Assembly (NCBI GenBank): GCA_027686065.1
Contig: JAQCTH010000021.1
Span: forward strand, 1 to 50,072
Direction of reading: 5' to 3'
Length of the DNA stretch: 50,072 nucleotides
Origin: Clostridiaceae bacterium AF10-41
GTDB lineage: Bacteria; Bacillota; Clostridia; Clostridiales; Clostridiaceae
Part shown: positions 10,863 to 20,339 of the stretch, one piece after another
How positions within the stretch are numbered: position 1 is the first letter of the stretch
How the letters are laid out: each line of letters begins with the position of its first letter
Translations under genes and position numbers: made by a program
Notes under the pieces: model-generated
The model's database searches: none
Told to the model about the DNA's origin: nothing
What the model saw: only the letters and a program-made list of their open reading frames with translations

Positions 10863-13800
10863 TTATTTACTTTTTCTTTTTGTAACTACTACTCCAGCAA
10901 TTGATATCAATGTTGCAAATATCCCTACAGCCATAGGGGAACTTCCACCTGTGCTTGGTAAATTTACACCATTACCTTTACCATTATTATTACTTATTTG
11001 ATATTCCTTCAAAGCATTAACAGCATTATCTACATTAGCTATAGCTGAATTTACATCGTCTTCATTAGCATCTTTATTATTTAGTACTTCATTTGCTTTG
11101 CTTAAAGCTTCCTGTAATTTATCCCAAGTTTCTTTTGTATATTTTTCTTTATTTAAACCCTTAGCCTTATTTATTATTTCTTCTAAATTAGATTTATCTA
11201 CTTTTCCAGGCTCTACAGGTTTCTCTTCATCGGCTTTAACTAAGTGTTTTATAGAATCTTCTAATATTGAAAGTGCTTCATCTACTTGTTGTTGAGTTGC
11301 TACTTTATCTGATAATATTTCCTTAGCTGAATTAAGAGCGGCTTTAAGAGCTTTAAAGCTTTCAACTGTATAGTCTTTTTCTATTAAATCTTCTGCTTCA
11401 TCAATCTTTTTAGTTAAATTTGATTTATCTGCAACCTTAACTAGTTGATTTATCTTGTTTTGAAGATTTAACTTAGCATTTTCTAAAACTTCAGCCTCTA
11501 CATCATCTTTTAATAATAACTCTTCAAGTGCATATTTTGCATTTAAGAATTCATTATATGAAGCTTCTGTATATTGATTTTCTACTACATCATTAGCATT
11601 TTTTAATGCAATATTTATTTCACTTATATCAAATAATTCTTCAACTGCCTCTACAAGTTCCTTATTTGATACTGAAAAGTCTTCTTCTGTAGCAGCTTCA
11701 TTAGCTAAAACTGAATTTGCCTCTTCAATAGCAGATTTTAATGCCTTAAGTGATGCTTTTGAGTATTTACTTGTTTCTAATATTAATTTATTTGCTTCCT
11801 CTAATTTAATTTGTAAGGCTTCTTTATTTGTTCTTACCGCTAAGGCTTCTCTTGCTACTTCTAAGTTTGCCTTAGCTTTATTAACTTTACTTTGAGTTGA
11901 GCCTTCTCCTAAGGCTAATGCAGCATCATAAGCTTCTTTAAATGTATTCCAAGAGTTTCTAGAATATTTAGCTTCTGAGCCTTCTTCATTAATAATCCTC
12001 TCTGATTCTGAAACCTCTAAATCTAGCTCCTCTTTATTAAGTATTACAGTCACAGTTGCTACTCCTTTTTTGCCATTTGGTATAGTAGCTGTAATAGTTG
12101 TTGTACCTACTTCAACTGCAGTAACATTGCCACTTTCATCTACTGTTGCAATATTATTATCAGCAGAAGTCCAAACTATAACATCTGTACTATCAATAGG
12201 ATCTAAAACAGGAATTAGCTTTTGAGTAGTGTTTCCACTAATATTTAACTCAGTATTCTCTAAAGTAATGTTTTCTGCCGCTATAGGAGCTATTTGTCCA
12301 TAGAATCTAAGTTCAGCTATGCTAGCATACTTATCACGAGTATCACCTAGAGTTTTTAACGCAGTAAATTTAACATATTGAGCTTTAGTTGTATTGAATC
12401 GTATTGGATTATATCCTTTATTTTCCAATCCTGAACCATCACTTGCTTCCTTAAATGTACCAGTTCTAACTGCTTCCCAGTTTTCATTATCTATACTAAT
12501 TTCAATTAAATACTCAGTTACATGACCATTTTTACTATTTTGTCTTGGCATATAATCTATCTGATTAAGGTCATAAGCTTTGTCTAACTTAACTATAATT
12601 GAAACTGGTAACTTATCACTAGCTTGATATCCTGAATGCCATATTGTATTTTCATCTCCATCTACAGCATTTACTTTAAAATCATCATCAGCTTCTGTAG
12701 TTGCATATATAGCTTCTAATTTATTAAAGTCTATTTTATCTTCATCAACCGTATCACGCTCTCTTAATGTATTTATTGCTGTTCTTATTGATATGATTGG
12801 AGCGCTTAATTCCGCTTCGCTCTTTGCATTTTCTAATACTTCTTCAGCATTTTTAATAGCTTCTAGTAAAGTTGAATAAGTTTCCTCTGTATAAATTTCA
12901 TTAAGTTTTTCATATGCCTTAGCACTTTCAATAGCTTCAACTAGCTTTGATTTATCAAATCCATCAGCTACTGTAATTTCATGTTCTACACTTAACTGTC
13001 CATCAGCAGTTGTAGCTATTAATTTTGTAGTACCTGACTTAATTCCTCTTAGATAATAAGTTACTGAATTATCATTATCTATACGGATAACCTTTACTAT
13101 TTCTTCATTTGCTGAAGTAAGTCTATAGTTTAAATTATTTGCACTTTCAGGTAATACTTTTGCAAATACTGGTGTTAGCTTATTTACATATATATTGTTT
13201 GGAGTATTTTCTAAAAATTCTATTGATGATGGAGTTTGAAGCTTTTGTTCATAGAACTCTATTTCATTGATTGCTAAGGTATTTATATCTTTAAAAGATT
13301 CTAAAGCTGTAATTACAATCTTATCAAATACTTGGTTATTTAATTCATATATAGTTTTTGCAACTGCACTTGTGGAATTAACTTTTTCACCTAAATCAGT
13401 TGCTACACCATTTAGATAACCTATTGCTTTCACCTTTTTTAATGCTGCAGCACTACCTGTACGGTTGTAAATTGTGAAATTACTAAACTTCTTTGGCTCA
13501 TTAAAAGTAAATGTCATTTCAAATGGAAGCTTACCTTTATCCACTTGATCTGGAGTATATACCCACTTTAAATCCATACGAGAAGAATCATCACTACTTG
13601 TAGTTCCATCAATCAATTTACTTAATCCCATTCCTGTTTGTAACTGTGATTCATCACCAGCTACAGTAATACTTTCTTTTCCAATCTTCACTAATGAATT
13701 TTGTCCTTCTGGTAATGGAGAATCTGGATTAGTAATATTAGCAATTGCATTTTTAGAATTTAAGTTACTGTCAACTACTAAGGCATTAGTTGGTGCTAAA

Positions 13801-16800
13801 GCAAAGTTTATATCACTTTTTGCTTTCAAAGTAATTCTTGCAATTGTCTCCGTTCCATTAACCTTGATATTATCACCTACATTTGTAAATACAACATAAA
13901 GGTCTTGTTTATTATTGCTATGCATTCTAATCTTTGATAAATTCCTCATAGAAGTTGTTACTACTGTAGTTTCTGTTTTAACAAACTCATATTCACTTGC
14001 TTCTAAAGGTATTTCTATACTGAACGCATTAACATCCGATAATCCAGTGCCTACAATATCAACAGTAAATGTTTCATTTGCTGAAATACTTGTTTTGCTT
14101 GGAACTAGCATAACATCTCCAGCAACTCTTACTCCATCAGTTGGTATCACACCACCTTCTAACTTGCTTGCAACATAGCTAATATCATAAGCATCAATAA
14201 CATTGTTGAAGTTTAAATCGGCCATTGAAACATAATCCCAATCAGCATCTACAGATGATAACCCTGTATAGTTTTGAAGGAATGTCAAATCTCCCTCTTC
14301 TATTGTTCCGCCATTATTCCAGTCACCAACAACTTGTCCGTTAGTTCCATCTACCTTATATGGACGGAATTCTCTCATAGCTAGGAAGTTACCAACAGAT
14401 TCCTTTGTTACAATCTTAAAGTAACGAGCTTTTATTGGAGAACTAAAGTTTATAGTTTTTACTTGTCCATCAGTAGTCCATGCTGCATTTCCTGAATTTG
14501 CTGCATTTGTAAATACCCTTTGATAGTTTACTCCATCTATACTACTGTATATTTCTGCACGTTTTACAGAACCATTTCCACTAGCTCTAAATAATAAATC
14601 TAGTTTTTCAATTTGATAAGCTTTTTGCATATCAATTATAAATGGTTTATCTATTGCATTTCCTGCTGAATGGAATTGAGAAGTATCATTACCATCTACA
14701 GCGTTAGCAGGTACATCACTACTATAGTGCCCGTCTGTCCACTTAACTGTCATTCCATTAGGAACATTACGATATGGATCTAAAGCTGTTCTAACTACTA
14801 AATTTTCACTCCAAGGTGAATAACCATCTTTGTTTATACTACGTATGCGATAGTTATACTCAGTATCAAAATTTAAGTTATTATGGATATATTGATTTGA
14901 TGTTATATTTTTATACACAATACCATCAATTTCAATTTCATAAGTTTCTGCATTTTCTACCTTATCCCAGTTTAAAGTAATAGAATTTGGAGTTATTGAT
15001 TCTTCTGGTGCAGTAAAGTTTGCAGGAACACTTAAGTCTGTATTAACTTCATTCTTAGATATCTCTTGAGTATTTATAAAATCATTAATTGTTAATTCAA
15101 CTTCGTTTACTTTTACGTTAGTTTTTTCTGATTTTACATAAAGCTTAGGAGCTGTAGTAATTTCTATATTTTCAAACTCTGAGCCTTCAGTAGAATATTT
15201 ATTAAGATTTGGACTTGCATCATAGAAATATACATTTGTTCCATTTTCAAATTCTTCTAATGATGTTGCCTCTGTTAATTGAACCTTTTCACTTCCAACA
15301 TTTAATGATAAATCTGTTGGTTTTTCACTAACATTTACTATAAATTCTGTTGACCTCTCTGTAACAATTCCTTCATAGTCCCCATTTAATACTCCTGCTT
15401 TAATTACAGCTTTTCCTTTTCCTGTTTTAGGAGCAGATGAAGTTATCATTGTTGTTGCTGATTTTCCTTCTTTATAGTCGGTAGTTAGTCCATCATCTTC
15501 ATAAATCTCAAAGTTAGTGTCTCCACTTGGATATACTTCAATTTTCCTTTGTGAATCATCTATTGTATCTGGAGTATTATTTTCATTATTCATAGGAATA
15601 ATGGCGCCATTTTTTACAAACAAAGGAAGTTTCCACATAGGTGCATAAAAGTTATTTAATACTCCTCCACCTCTATATTGTTTACCTGTAAAGTAATCAA
15701 TCCATATTTGATCTTCATCTGGAAGATATATATCATTACGTATATCATTTCCTTTTGAGTCAGCTGCAGTATTTTGATATACAGGTGCTACCAATAAATT
15801 TGGTCCCCACATATATTGATATTGGGTGTTTGTTCCATAGGTATATGCGTTAGGATATTCTAACATCATAGCACGTATCATTGGAGTTCCCTCAGTAGTT
15901 GCTTCATTCGCTATTGTATAATTATATGGCATCATTTCTGCTTTCAACTTTAAATACATACGGTTAATTGAAGTATATGGTTCTCCAAATATATAAGGCT
16001 TTTTAGGATTACTTCCCCAACCATCCATATCTATTTCTATTGGTGTAAATGCCTTCCATTGAATATCACGAGTTTGAATCAAATTATTTCCACCAAATAT
16101 TCCATCTATATCTGATCCTACGTTAGGCTGTCCTGATAATCCTGATCCTATATAAGTTGGAATATGGAAACGAATATATTCCCAATTACCACCATATTGG
16201 TCCCCAGACCATATACCTGCGTAACGTTGAGTACCAGCCCACCCATCTAATGATACAACAAAAGGTCTTGCACCATCCTTAGAGTTATTTTCTATTCCTT
16301 CCGCTGCTTGTCTTACTGCGTTAAGAGCAAATGAATATCCAGCTCCTACCCATGCAACATCTGTTTTAACTGCATTAGTTCCTGCAACTCCAACTTCTTT
16401 ATCTATATCACGTTGAAGATAAGCAGGTCCAGTACCAGTTGGTTTTAAATCACTTTGTGTCCAAAGCCCCACTTGTATACCTTTACTCCTTGAGTAATCA
16501 ACAAACTGCTTTAAGAGATCTATATTTCCATCAATAGTATCTGCTCGCCCATATCCAGCACCATAACCGTCATTTGGTAAAAACCATCCAATAGGCATAT
16601 CATTATTAACATGCTCATCTATAACTTTTATAGCGTCTACCGCTAAAGTTTCTTGACGATCAAACCCTGGCTTTTGAGTTTGTGATTCTTGTCCTGTTGC
16701 ATCATTGATCCAATCTCGAGCATAGGCATTGGCATGACCTATATAAAATGCATACTCTGGTAATAATATTGGTTTACCTGTCAAATCTGTAAATTTATTA

Positions 16801-17633
16801 ATAATCTTTGTTGGAGTATCGTCCACAAAATAATAAGCATCAAATCGTTTTTCTTCATGCTTTGTAATAACTTTTCCCTTTTCGGTTGAGTCAAAAGCAT
16901 ATTGTCCTGGTTTAAATGTATGACGCATAACCCCATATCCATTTGTTGAAAAATAAAATGGTGTTGGGCTTGAAACTCCTCCATCTACCCAGTTATTTTC
17001 ATTTTTTATGTTTATAGTTTTCCCCTTATGTGAAAAACGTCCATTTTGTTGTCCGCCACCATAAAAATATTCATCATCATTAGTTTCTAAAGTTTGAATA
17101 GTTTCGTTAGACTTATATTTTAATGGTTCTGCCTCTTTCCAAATTGTTTTATTTGTTATCTTATTGAAAAGCTCCATTTTACCAGTTTCTTTTTCTATTC
17201 TTAATTCAATGGTATCAGTAGAGACTTTTATTATGCTACCATTTTCTACTGTTGGAGCTACTTTATTATATTTATCCTCTGTTTTATCAATAATTTTTGT
17301 TATATGATCCTTTGAATTTGGAATTGGATCTTCTTGAAAATCACCTTCTGGATCCATATATATTCTGAATACATCATTTTCTAAGAAAGATACTCTAACC
17401 ATCTCTCCAGTGGTCATTTGAAAAGTAACTTTATTTTCTGATTGAGTATAACTTTCAACCCCTCCTATTGTACTGTAGTTATTTACTAGTGATTGAATAA
17501 ATTGCCCTTCTTCATTAGAATTGGCTGTTATTGAATAAGCATAAGCTGATGTGGTCTGAATTGTAAGACTTGATGTTAGCGCCGCGATTAAAGCAAGTGC
17601 AGTTAATCTTGCTATTATTACTTTTCTTCTCAT
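10863..17633 (-). CDS. Giant cell-wall-anchored GH31 glycosidase, probable alpha-N-acetylgalactosaminidase
   Basis: A 2256-residue exported enzyme. Modules by sight: signal peptide 1-33; GH31 N-domain about 60-290 (FYGGGQQNGRF at 190-200); barrel about 290-600 with the likely nucleophile D425 (KTDVAWVG) and acid/base D478 (IWSGDQYGG); C-domains to about 770; fibronectin III 870-950; CBM32-like 957-1093; dockerin-like 1103-1160; cohesin-like 1168-1302; discoidin-like 1310-1465; Ig-like 1470-1556; FIVAR 1558-1625; CBM32-like 1630-1780; BIG2 1783-1866; five FIVAR repeats 1868-2210; LPSTG at 2225-2229, a membrane helix and KRKSK for sortase. The catalytic part resembles GH31 alpha-GalNAc-ases that act on mucin Tn antigen, which suits the flanking agaS, nagA and PTS genes; ordinary alpha-glucosidase is the alternative. 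The ATG follows AGGGGG. It has its own operator and terminator. Confidence 0.85.
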   Translation of the reverse strand: MRRKVIIARLTALALIAALTSSLTIQTTSAYAYSITANSNEEGQFIQSLVNNYSTIGGVESYTQSENKVTFQMTTGEMVRVSFLENDVFRIYMDPEGDFQEDPIPNSKDHITKIIDKTEDKYNKVAPTVENGSIIKVSTDTIELRIEKETGKMELFNKITNKTIWKEAEPLKYKSNETIQTLETNDDEYFYGGGQQNGRFSHKGKTINIKNENNWVDGGVSSPTPFYFSTNGYGVMRHTFKPGQYAFDSTEKGKVITKHEEKRFDAYYFVDDTPTKIINKFTDLTGKPILLPEYAFYIGHANAYARDWINDATGQESQTQKPGFDRQETLAVDAIKVIDEHVNNDMPIGWFLPNDGYGAGYGRADTIDGNIDLLKQFVDYSRSKGIQVGLWTQSDLKPTGTGPAYLQRDIDKEVGVAGTNAVKTDVAWVGAGYSFALNAVRQAAEGIENNSKDGARPFVVSLDGWAGTQRYAGIWSGDQYGGNWEYIRFHIPTYIGSGLSGQPNVGSDIDGIFGGNNLIQTRDIQWKAFTPIEIDMDGWGSNPKKPYIFGEPYTSINRMYLKLKAEMMPYNYTIANEATTEGTPMIRAMMLEYPNAYTYGTNTQYQYMWGPNLLVAPVYQNTAADSKGNDIRNDIYLPDEDQIWIDYFTGKQYRGGGVLNNFYAPMWKLPLFVKNGAIIPMNNENNTPDTIDDSQRKIEVYPSGDTNFEIYEDDGLTTDYKEGKSATTMITSSAPKTGKGKAVIKAGVLNGDYEGIVTERSTEFIVNVSEKPTDLSLNVGSEKVQLTEATSLEEFENGTNVYFYDASPNLNKYSTEGSEFENIEITTAPKLYVKSEKTNVKVNEVELTINDFINTQEISKNEVNTDLSVPANFTAPEESITPNSITLNWDKVENAETYEIEIDGIVYKNITSNQYIHNNLNFDTEYNYRIRSINKDGYSPWSENLVVRTALDPYRNVPNGMTVKWTDGHYSSDVPANAVDGNDTSQFHSAGNAIDKPFIIDMQKAYQIEKLDLLFRASGNGSVKRAEIYSSIDGVNYQRVFTNAANSGNAAWTTDGQVKTINFSSPIKARYFKIVTKESVGNFLAMREFRPYKVDGTNGQVVGDWNNGGTIEEGDLTFLQNYTGLSSVDADWDYVSMADLNFNNVIDAYDISYVASKLEGGVIPTDGVRVAGDVMLVPSKTSISANETFTVDIVGTGLSDVNAFSIEIPLEASEYEFVKTETTVVTTSMRNLSKIRMHSNNKQDLYVVFTNVGDNIKVNGTETIARITLKAKSDINFALAPTNALVVDSNLNSKNAIANITNPDSPLPEGQNSLVKIGKESITVAGDESQLQTGMGLSKLIDGTTSSDDSSRMDLKWVYTPDQVDKGKLPFEMTFTFNEPKKFSNFTIYNRTGSAAALKKVKAIGYLNGVATDLGEKVNSTSAVAKTIYELNNQVFDKIVITALESFKDINTLAINEIEFYEQKLQTPSSIEFLENTPNNIYVNKLTPVFAKVLPESANNLNYRLTSANEEIVKVIRIDNDNSVTYYLRGIKSGTTKLIATTADGQLSVEHEITVADGFDKSKLVEAIESAKAYEKLNEIYTEETYSTLLEAIKNAEEVLENAKSEAELSAPIISIRTAINTLRERDTVDEDKIDFNKLEAIYATTEADDDFKVNAVDGDENTIWHSGYQASDKLPVSIIVKLDKAYDLNQIDYMPRQNSKNGHVTEYLIEISIDNENWEAVRTGTFKEASDGSGLENKGYNPIRFNTTKAQYVKFTALKTLGDTRDKYASIAELRFYGQIAPIAAENITLENTELNISGNTTQKLIPVLDPIDSTDVIVWTSADNNIATVDESGNVTAVEVGTTTITATIPNGKKGVATVTVILNKEELDLEVSESERIINEEGSEAKYSRNSWNTFKEAYDAALALGEGSTQSKVNKAKANLEVAREALAVRTNKEALQIKLEEANKLILETSKYSKASLKALKSAIEEANSVLANEAATEEDFSVSNKELVEAVEELFDISEINIALKNANDVVENQYTEASYNEFLNAKYALEELLLKDDVEAEVLENAKLNLQNKINQLVKVADKSNLTKKIDEAEDLIEKDYTVESFKALKAALNSAKEILSDKVATQQQVDEALSILEDSIKHLVKADEEKPVEPGKVDKSNLEEIINKAKGLNKEKYTKETWDKLQEALSKANEVLNNKDANEDDVNSAIANVDNAVNALKEYQISNNNGKGNGVNLPSTGGSSPMAVGIFATLISIAGVVVTKRKSK

Positions 17634-17879
17634 AATTCCCCCTAAATTTCTATTTATTTTAATTTATACTTACTAATAAAATTAATCTTATAGTACACTC
17701 ATAGTATTTATTCCTATGTATTTTAACTGCTTTATCTTTAAGTTCTTAATTTTAGTAAATTAAAATCATTTACCATTAGAGAAAGTATCTTATTAGCTTT
17801 TTTCTGTAAAGTAGAAATGTAAATTATATATTTTCCTAATTTTTCATTCTTTATTTAAAATGGCATCACCTCTTTCTTA

Positions 17880-17885
17880 ATTATA
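17880..17885 (-). promoter_or_regulatory. Possible -10 of the GH31 promoter
   Basis: Minus-strand TATAAT, 8 nt downstream of the palindromic operator. The operator fills the -35 region, and no recognisable -35 is present, so repression by occlusion would be direct if this is the true promoter. Confidence 0.4.
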
Positions 17886-17893
17886 TAAATCCC

Positions 17894-17919
17894 AACTGAT
17901 AATGTCGTCATTACCAGTT
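17894..17919 (-). promoter_or_regulatory. Palindromic operator upstream of the GH31 gene (probable GntR site)
   Basis: Arms AACTGATAATG (17894-17904) and CATTACCAGTT (17909-17919) around TCGT, with one mismatch between arms. It shares its design and most bases with 9835-9860 before agaS. The pair is the best evidence that the GH31 enzyme and the agaS pathway form one regulon. Confidence 0.78.
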
Positions 17920-17976
17920 AAGTTAAAATTTTTTTTATTTATATAATTTATTGAAAACCATATTTACATTATAGAT

Positions 17977-18013
17977 AAAATGGAAATTTTTAAACCTTAA
18001 AAATTTCCATTTT
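17977..18013 (-). terminator. Terminator of the nagA/membrane-protein unit
   Basis: Fifteen-bp perfect stem AAAATGGAAATTTTT (17977-17991) with its complement at 17999-18013, 7-nt loop, 28 nt past the stop of the small membrane protein. The T run on the minus strand is partly inside the stem. Confidence 0.75.
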
Positions 18014-18041
18014 ATTAAATTAACTTTATGAAATCAGTGAT

Positions 18042-18566
18042 TTATAATCTTTTTATTCTTCTAAAAGCAATAACATTAATAATTCCTATATAAATGCTAT
18101 ATAATGCTCCTAATATGCTTAAAGTTAAAAATAATACATTAAAGTTTTGTTGTATTGCATTTATAATTAGAAGAACACTTAACAAAGCATATGCACATGC
18201 TTTCATTACTATTTTTTCTTTTTCCTTACTATTAACTATACTTTCCAATTTTGAAGTTTTACGCTCTCTTTTGAAATTCTTTATGACCTTTAATTTATTT
18301 AAGAAGATACGCCTAAAGTATATCTCTACTAAAACTGTAACTACAATTCCAACTAAAAATGTATTTTGTAAGGATTTAAAATAATCTCCCATTAGTACCA
18401 TAAAAATAAATATAATTGAATATCTATAGTAAAATATCTTGAATTTTTGTTCCATTTGCTTTGATATTATATATCCATTTTTATTAAAAATATTATAATA
18501 AACAGCATCTCCATAAAGGTCTAAATATATATTGTTCCCAGATAGATTTACAATATTCTTTTTCAC
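18042..18566 (-). CDS. Unrecognised membrane protein, translationally coupled to nagA
   Basis: I do not recognise this 174-residue protein. It has an N-terminal soluble part of about 40 residues (SGNNIYLDLYGDAVYYN), two membrane helices (about 46-85), a basic linker rich in Lys/Arg (about 85-115), and two more helices (about 120-165), ending in RRIKRL. The start chosen is the GTG at 18564-18566, which overlaps the nagA stop (TAGTG) and has AGGAAAGG 10 nt upstream. A TTG start 24 nt further up has no ribosome site. The coupling to nagA and the terminator right after it say it is made with NagA. A role in sugar uptake or in membrane sensing would be guesswork. Confidence 0.7.
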   Translation of the reverse strand: MKKNIVNLSGNNIYLDLYGDAVYYNIFNKNGYIISKQMEQKFKIFYYRYSIIFIFMVLMGDYFKSLQNTFLVGIVVTVLVEIYFRRIFLNKLKVIKNFKRERKTSKLESIVNSKEKEKIVMKACAYALLSVLLIINAIQQNFNVLFLTLSILGALYSIYIGIINVIAFRRIKRL

Positions 18567-19705
18567 TATAACATCGCCTTTCCTAAACAATATGTTTGAT
18601 GCACCGAATAGTCATTGTTAAGAATAACCAAATCGCTGTCATATCCAACTCCTATCCTTCCCTTACGTTTATCAATACCTAAACACTTAGCAGGATTTAT
18701 AGTACATGCATTGATAGCATAGTTAAACGGTACCATTGCATCTTCAACTAATATTCTAAGTCCATCATTCATTTTCAATGTAGATCCTGCTAATCCCTTT
18801 GTGCCTACTAAGTGTGCACTTCCATCTTCGTATATTTCTATTTCATTTCCTCCAAAGATAAATTTGGAACCTGGCTCATACCCCTTTGCCATTAATGCAT
18901 CTGTAATCATTATTCCATAATCTGGTCCCTTTGCGTTAAAGAAATTATATAAAGCTGTTTTTGTAGAGTGATTTCCATCACAAATTATTTCACCATACAT
19001 TCCTTTAACTCTTAGTGCAACTCCTACCAGCCCATTTTCTCTATGGTTAAAAGGCGTCATTCCATTATATACATGAGTTTGTGATCTAGCACCATGGGCA
19101 AAAGCCATTATTGCTTCCTCATATGTTGAAGCTGAATGTCCAATGCTTACTACTATATCATTATTGAATAAGTACTCTGTAAGTGAATAATCATCATCTG
19201 TTTCAGTTGCTAAAGTTACATACTTTATTAATCCTTTAGCTGCCTTTTGATAGTTTTGAAATTCTTTAATGGTTGGCTTAACTATATATTCTCTTGGTTG
19301 TGCTCCTTTATATTCTAAATCAAGATAAGGTCCTTCAAAGTGAACTCCTAATATTTCTGCACCATCATATCCTTCTTCTACTACCTTTGCCACATTACTT
19401 AAAGCCTTAACAAGCACTTCTTTACTTTGCGTTATAGTAGTAGGCAATATTGAAGTGACTCCTTCACTTACTATTCGTTTTGTCCAATTTCTTAATCCTT
19501 GTTCATTTGCATCATTTGTATCAAATCCATAAGCTCCATGACAATGAATATCTATAAATCCTGGTACTATTCTTTTAGTACCATAATCATTTACATCTTC
19601 CTTTTCATTGTAATCATAGATATTAACTATTTTATTATCATCAATCTCAATTTGAGCTGGAATAAATTGATCCGCAATCCAAATTCTTTTACTTTGTATT
19701 AACAT
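18566..19705 (-). CDS. nagA: N-acetylglucosamine/galactosamine-6-phosphate deacetylase NagA
   Basis: A 379-residue amidohydrolase. Metal and catalytic signatures: IDIHCHG (H54, H56), HFEGPY (E124), IGHSAST (H190), THVYNGM (H211), DGNHS (H246) and ITDALMAKG (D269, the catalytic acid). It removes acetate from N-acetylhexosamine-6-phosphate. In this locus GalNAc-6-P is the likely substrate, though GlcNAc-6-P cannot be excluded. The start is the ATG at 19703-19705 with GGGAGGG 6 nt before it; a TTG 21 nt upstream overlaps that ribosome site. It is divergent from the PTS IIA gene, with an AT-rich palindrome (19725-19750) close to its start. Confidence 0.95.
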   Translation of the reverse strand: MLIQSKRIWIADQFIPAQIEIDDNKIVNIYDYNEKEDVNDYGTKRIVPGFIDIHCHGAYGFDTNDANEQGLRNWTKRIVSEGVTSILPTTITQSKEVLVKALSNVAKVVEEGYDGAEILGVHFEGPYLDLEYKGAQPREYIVKPTIKEFQNYQKAAKGLIKYVTLATETDDDYSLTEYLFNNDIVVSIGHSASTYEEAIMAFAHGARSQTHVYNGMTPFNHRENGLVGVALRVKGMYGEIICDGNHSTKTALYNFFNAKGPDYGIMITDALMAKGYEPGSKFIFGGNEIEIYEDGSAHLVGTKGLAGSTLKMNDGLRILVEDAMVPFNYAINACTINPAKCLGIDKRKGRIGVGYDSDLVILNNDYSVHQTYCLGKAML

Positions 19706-19724
19706 ATCATCCCTCCCACAATCC

Positions 19725-19750
19725 AACTTATATATAATTATACATAAGTT
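19725..19750 (-). promoter_or_regulatory. AT-rich palindrome upstream of nagA
   Basis: A 26-bp near-perfect palindrome with ends AACTTAT and ATAAGTT and centre TATAATTATA (one mismatched pair), 20 nt upstream of the nagA ATG in the nagA/PTS IIA divergent region. It could be an operator; it differs from the GntR-type palindromes. Chance is possible in DNA this AT-rich. Confidence 0.4.
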
Positions 19751-19806
19751 TTATGAGCTAATATTTGCACTTTTCAACATATATATTATATCTTTCAACA
19801 CCTTTA

Positions 19807-19834
19807 TTGAATTTAAATTACTCTTCATTATAAT
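19807..19834 (+). promoter_or_regulatory. Predicted promoter of the PTS IIA-yajC pair
   Basis: -35 TTGAAT (19807-19812), a 16-nt spacer, -10 TATAAT (19829-19834), about 73 nt before the IIA start codon. Confidence 0.55.
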
Positions 19835-19906
19835 TATAATTACTATATATTTTTTAATATTAAATACTTTATAACATATTTGATAATTATTTTAGGAGAT
19901 GATGGA

Positions 19907-20338
19907 ATGATAGGATTAATAATTAGTGGACATGGTAACTTTGCATCAGGATTACGCACATCTTTAAAGCTAATTGCGGGAGAACCTTGCAATATAGAAT
20001 ATGTTGATTTTGAGGAGACAAATTCTATAGAAGATTTAAGAAAAAAATATTATGCTTCATTAGAAAATTTAAATAATTGTGATAGTATTTTAGCTCTTAC
20101 CGATTTAGCTGGAGGCTCGCCATTTAAAACTTTAGTTGAAGTTAAAACCCAAATAGAAAAACCCCTTGAAGTAATAGGCGGTACAAATTTACCTATGCTT
20201 CTTGAAATATCAATGACTAAAGATATTATAGATAATTTAGAATCTTTATCCGAATCTGCTATTGAAGTAGCAAAAAGTGGAGTTGTAAAGTTTGAGTTTA
20301 TAGTTCATGAAGATGAAGAAAGTGAGGATGGTATCTAA
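19907..20338 (+). CDS. PTS mannose-family EIIA component
   Basis: A 143-residue EIIA of the mannose/fructose/sorbose family. The phosphoryl-accepting His lies in LIISGHGNFASGL at the N-terminus, and ALTDLAGGSPFK is typical for the fold. It takes phosphate from HPr and passes it to EIIB. The start chosen is the ATG at 19907 with AGGAGA upstream; a TTG 27 nt earlier would place the ribosome site inside the protein. Its IIB, IIC and IID partners are 1.9 kb away in a separate plus-strand operon across the araC gene, so the set is split. It is followed 1 nt later by the YajC-like gene. Confidence 0.93.
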   Translation: MIGLIISGHGNFASGLRTSLKLIAGEPCNIEYVDFEETNSIEDLRKKYYASLENLNNCDSILALTDLAGGSPFKTLVEVKTQIEKPLEVIGGTNLPMLLEISMTKDIIDNLESLSESAIEVAKSGVVKFEFIVHEDEESEDGI

Positions 20339-20339
20339 T

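Larger units (their letters stand above)
17634..18041 (-). other. Leader region of the GH31 gene
   Basis: A 408-nt gap. From high to low coordinates it holds the terminator of the nagA unit (17977-18013), the 26-bp operator (17894-17919), a TATAAT that could be the -10 (17880-17885), and an untranslated leader of about 240 nt. I found no real open reading frame in the leader; a GAGGTG-ATG at about 17866 opens only three codons. Confidence 0.5.
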
